DNA of 53,530 nt from positions 1-53,530 of the forward strand of contig JAFZNK010000034.1 of NCBI GenBank assembly GCA_017550965.1. The letters are read 5' to 3'. Shown piece by piece: positions 52,239-53,530 of this stretch (positions within the stretch are counted from its first letter, which is position 1; each line of letters begins with the position of its first letter). The position numbers and the translations under genes were made by a program. Below the pieces are notes generated by a model. The model had not been told where the DNA came from. It saw only the letters and a program-made list of their open reading frames with translations, and searched no databases. Source of the DNA: Thermoguttaceae bacterium. Its GTDB lineage: Bacteria; Planctomycetota; Planctomycetia; Pirellulales; Thermoguttaceae.

Positions 52239-52715
52239 ATGGCTAGTTTCAATAAAGTCGTTTTGGTTGGCAATATGACGCGCGATCCCGAATTTCGGAC
52301 GATCGCAAACGGAACGCCAGTAGTCGAGGTGGGCTTGGCAGTCAATGAGCGCCGAAGAGACGCCGGCGGCAACGCCGTCGAGGAAACAAGTTTCTTCGAC
52401 GTTACCGTATGGTCGAGAAACGCGGAAATTATTCGCGATTACACTCGCAAAGGCAGTCCTCTGCTCGTTGAAGGCCATTTAAAACAAGACGTCTGGGAAC
52501 AACCGGACGGACAAAAACGTTCAAAGATTAAGATCATTGCCGAACGCGTCGTTCTGTTGGGTTCACGCGACGGAGCTTCGAGCGGCGGCGGATATCAACA
52601 AGGCGGATATTCGCAAGGAGGATATCAGCAACAACAACGAGAACAACGTTTTCAGGGAGCTCCTCAAAGCGTCGACGAATACTCGCAAGACTCCGGCGAG
52701 GATATCCCCTTCTGA
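52239..52715 (+). CDS. ssb: Single-stranded DNA-binding protein
   Basis: 158 residues. The OB-fold covers 1-110: FNKVVLVGNMTRDPEFR, TSFFDVTVWSRNAE, and KGSPLLVEGHLKQDVWE. A Gly/Gln-rich flexible linker (GGGYQQGGYSQGGYQQQQ) leads to the conserved acidic tip EDIPF, the docking site for partner proteins. It binds ssDNA as a tetramer in replication and repair. AAAGGA precedes the ATG. It sits at the place where rpsR is often found. Confidence 0.96.
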   Translation: MASFNKVVLVGNMTRDPEFRTIANGTPVVEVGLAVNERRRDAGGNAVEETSFFDVTVWSRNAEIIRDYTRKGSPLLVEGHLKQDVWEQPDGQKRSKIKIIAERVVLLGSRDGASSGGGYQQGGYSQGGYQQQQREQRFQGAPQSVDEYSQDSGEDIPF

Positions 52716-52779
52716 TCGTTTAACGTACTAAACGCCAATTACAAAACACATCAGCAAAATAGAATATATAGGTTCAATA

Positions 52780-53313
52780 ATGCAAGTTAGAAATAAACGC
52801 GCTCGCGGCGCTAACCGCACTGGCAAACGTTTGCCGAAAGGTCCCAACGGCGGTATCCAGCTTCTCCTTATCCAATCTGTCGATTCGCTTGGCAGACAGG
52901 GCGAAGTCGTTGAAGTTAAACCCGGTTATGCGAAGAATTACCTGATCCCGCAGGGACTGGCCACAATCGCGACCGACCATCATCGTCGCATGATTGAAAA
53001 ACACAAGGCCCAACTTGCCGAGCTTCGTAAAAAGCAGCTGGAAAACCTCCATACGCTCGCCAGTCAAATTTCAAACACGAGCGTTACGATCGAAGCGAAC
53101 GCGAATGAAGAAGGTCACCTTTACGGCTCCATTGGCGCGGAAGAAATCGTTCACGCTCTCAAAAACGAAGGCATTGCCATCGCGACCAATCAAGTTCGTC
53201 TCGACGGGCCTCTTCGCGAACTTGCCCAATATTCAGTCCGAATTTATCTCGGTCATGAAGTTGAGACTTCTTTGAAAGTTTGGGTCGTTCCGCAAGTCAA
53301 AGACGCCGACTGA
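52780..53313 (+). CDS. rplI: 50S ribosomal protein L9
   Basis: 177 residues. L9 normally begins near LLLIQSVDSLGRQGEVVEVKPGYAKNYLIP; that segment, split here, starts at about residue 28. About 25 basic residues precede it (MQVRNKRARGANRTGKRLPK), so there is an N-terminal extension. The connecting helix (MIEKHKAQLAELRKKQLENL) and the C-terminal rRNA-binding domain (SIGAEEIVHALKNEGIAI) are intact. The ATG at 52780 has no strong Shine-Dalgarno. It ends the operon; an IS3-family element starts 80 bp downstream. Confidence 0.94.
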   Translation: MQVRNKRARGANRTGKRLPKGPNGGIQLLLIQSVDSLGRQGEVVEVKPGYAKNYLIPQGLATIATDHHRRMIEKHKAQLAELRKKQLENLHTLASQISNTSVTIEANANEEGHLYGSIGAEEIVHALKNEGIAIATNQVRLDGPLRELAQYSVRIYLGHEVETSLKVWVVPQVKDAD

Positions 53314-53330
53314 TTTCTTTTTCCATACTT

Positions 53331-53367
53331 CTACGCGGGAGCCGTTATGATTCCCGTATAGGCGTAG
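53331..53367 (+). terminator. Hairpin after rplI
   Basis: CTACGC (53331-53336) pairs with GCGTAG (53362-53367), with GGGA/TCCC inside. No T-tract follows, so its role as terminator is uncertain. Confidence 0.35.
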
Positions 53368-53429
53368 GCAAATTAAAAGCGCAAAGACAATTTTGAAGTG
53401 AACCCCATTTGTTGGACTTTTTTAAAAAG

Positions 53430-53530
53430 TTAAGTGGTTTGAATGGTCTGACGCCTGTGTAACACAGGCGTCAGACCATTCAGTTTTACCTTAATCCTTC
53501 GATTGTTGTAGTAATCAAGGTATTCGACGA
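53430..53530 (-). CDS. IS3-family transposase OrfB, C-terminal 32 residues only
   Basis: I translated this frame directly; it is too short to be an obvious open frame. It reads VEYLDYYNNRRIKVKLNGLT and ends PVLHRRQTIQTT with a TAA at 53430-53432. The YYNNxRIKxKLNGLTPV stretch is the classic end of OrfB of IS3-family elements. In relatives PVEYR follows; here it is PVLHRRQTIQTT, because a palindrome forms the 3' end. The 5' part and catalytic DDE residues lie beyond the window, so integrity cannot be judged. Confidence 0.8.
   Translation of the reverse strand, partial: VEYLDYYNNRRIKVKLNGLTPVLHRRQTIQTT
53440..53482. repeat. Perfect 43-bp palindrome in the transposase 3' end
   Basis: TGAATGGTCTGACGCCTGTG plus T (53440-53460) is the exact complement of the arm at 53462-53482, with a single central A at 53461. 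It overlaps coding sequence for the last residues of the transposase. Confidence 0.9.

Larger units (their letters stand above)
53394..53530 (-). mobile_element. End of an IS3-family (IS150-like) insertion sequence, cut off by the window
   Basis: The sequence TGAAGTGAACCCCATT from 53394, continuing to GTTGGAC, resembles terminal inverted repeats of IS3/IS150-group elements. On the minus strand it is followed inwards by the C-terminus of an OrfB transposase. The element continues past the right edge, so its other end and target duplication cannot be seen. It is inserted 80 bp after rplI. Confidence 0.75.

Overview
The window looks like chromosomal DNA of a Planctomycetota bacterium, most likely a host-gut-associated member near Pirellulales. 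This is inferred from the mix of genes: many secreted glycoside hydrolases and sialidase-like proteins, a Rho with a very long Arg/Gly/Asn/Tyr-rich N-terminus, a MetX-MetW fusion, a lipid A-type acyltransferase (so a Gram-negative envelope), and the order rplY-pth-rpsF-ssb-rplI. No rRNA or species marker is present, so the assignment is moderate. Base composition is even across the window. The only clear mobile DNA is an IS3-family end at the far right. Several real starts lie downstream of the longest open frame, where an ATG follows a Shine-Dalgarno sequence; I moved those starts and say so in each entry.

Layout. 1-6.6 kb: truncated membrane protein, metX-metW fusion, DedA/VTT protein, rhamnulokinase (all minus), then an SBF-type symporter (plus). 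6.6-9.8 kb: sialidase-like protein and rhomboid protease (minus), coaE (plus). 10-18.1 kb (plus): a divergent Rho, a tailed lumazine synthase, NusB, FtsY and a TgpA-like transglutaminase membrane protein. 18.1-26.2 kb (minus): dxs-ispA (4-bp overlap), xseB, a cyclophilin, an alpha/beta hydrolase, HflX and an RDD protein. 26.5-32.2 kb: an unrecognised secreted protein, an M16 peptidase, an EF-G2-type GTPase and thioredoxin. 32.2-37.3 kb: GH99-like and GH5-like secreted hydrolases around a nitroreductase and an EamA exporter. 37.4-45 kb: three tRNA-Lys, a diadenylate cyclase-like protein, glutamate dehydrogenase, an SDR, a metal/cobalamin-type binding lipoprotein, two tRNA-Asn, an LpxL-like acyltransferase, an RRM protein and tmRNA. 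45.2-49 kb (minus): a GH106-like hydrolase and an AMMECR1-Memo fusion. 50-53.3 kb (plus): rplY-pth-rpsF-ssb-rplI, followed by the IS3-family end.

Functional themes. Isoprenoid precursor supply (dxs, ispA), methionine (metXW), riboflavin (ribH) and CoA (coaE) are housekeeping. Glycan use is suggested by rhaB, the GH106-like, GH5-like, GH99-like and sialidase-like proteins and the symporter, but no rhamnose isomerase or complete utilisation locus is visible.

The most unusual item is Rho. Its RNA-binding domain is well conserved, but the ATPase site carries several concordant changes (P-loop Gly to Glu, catalytic Glu to Gln, altered Q- and R-loops), and it lies two genes from nusB. Other items worth a look are the diblock acidic/basic tail on lumazine synthase, the AMMECR1-Memo fusion, a diadenylate cyclase domain with RHW in place of RHR, a three-hairpin rpsF leader, dyads upstream of the cyclase and gdhA genes, a promoter-driven candidate small RNA near 49.6 kb, and a perfect 43-bp palindrome inside the 3' end of the transposase gene.
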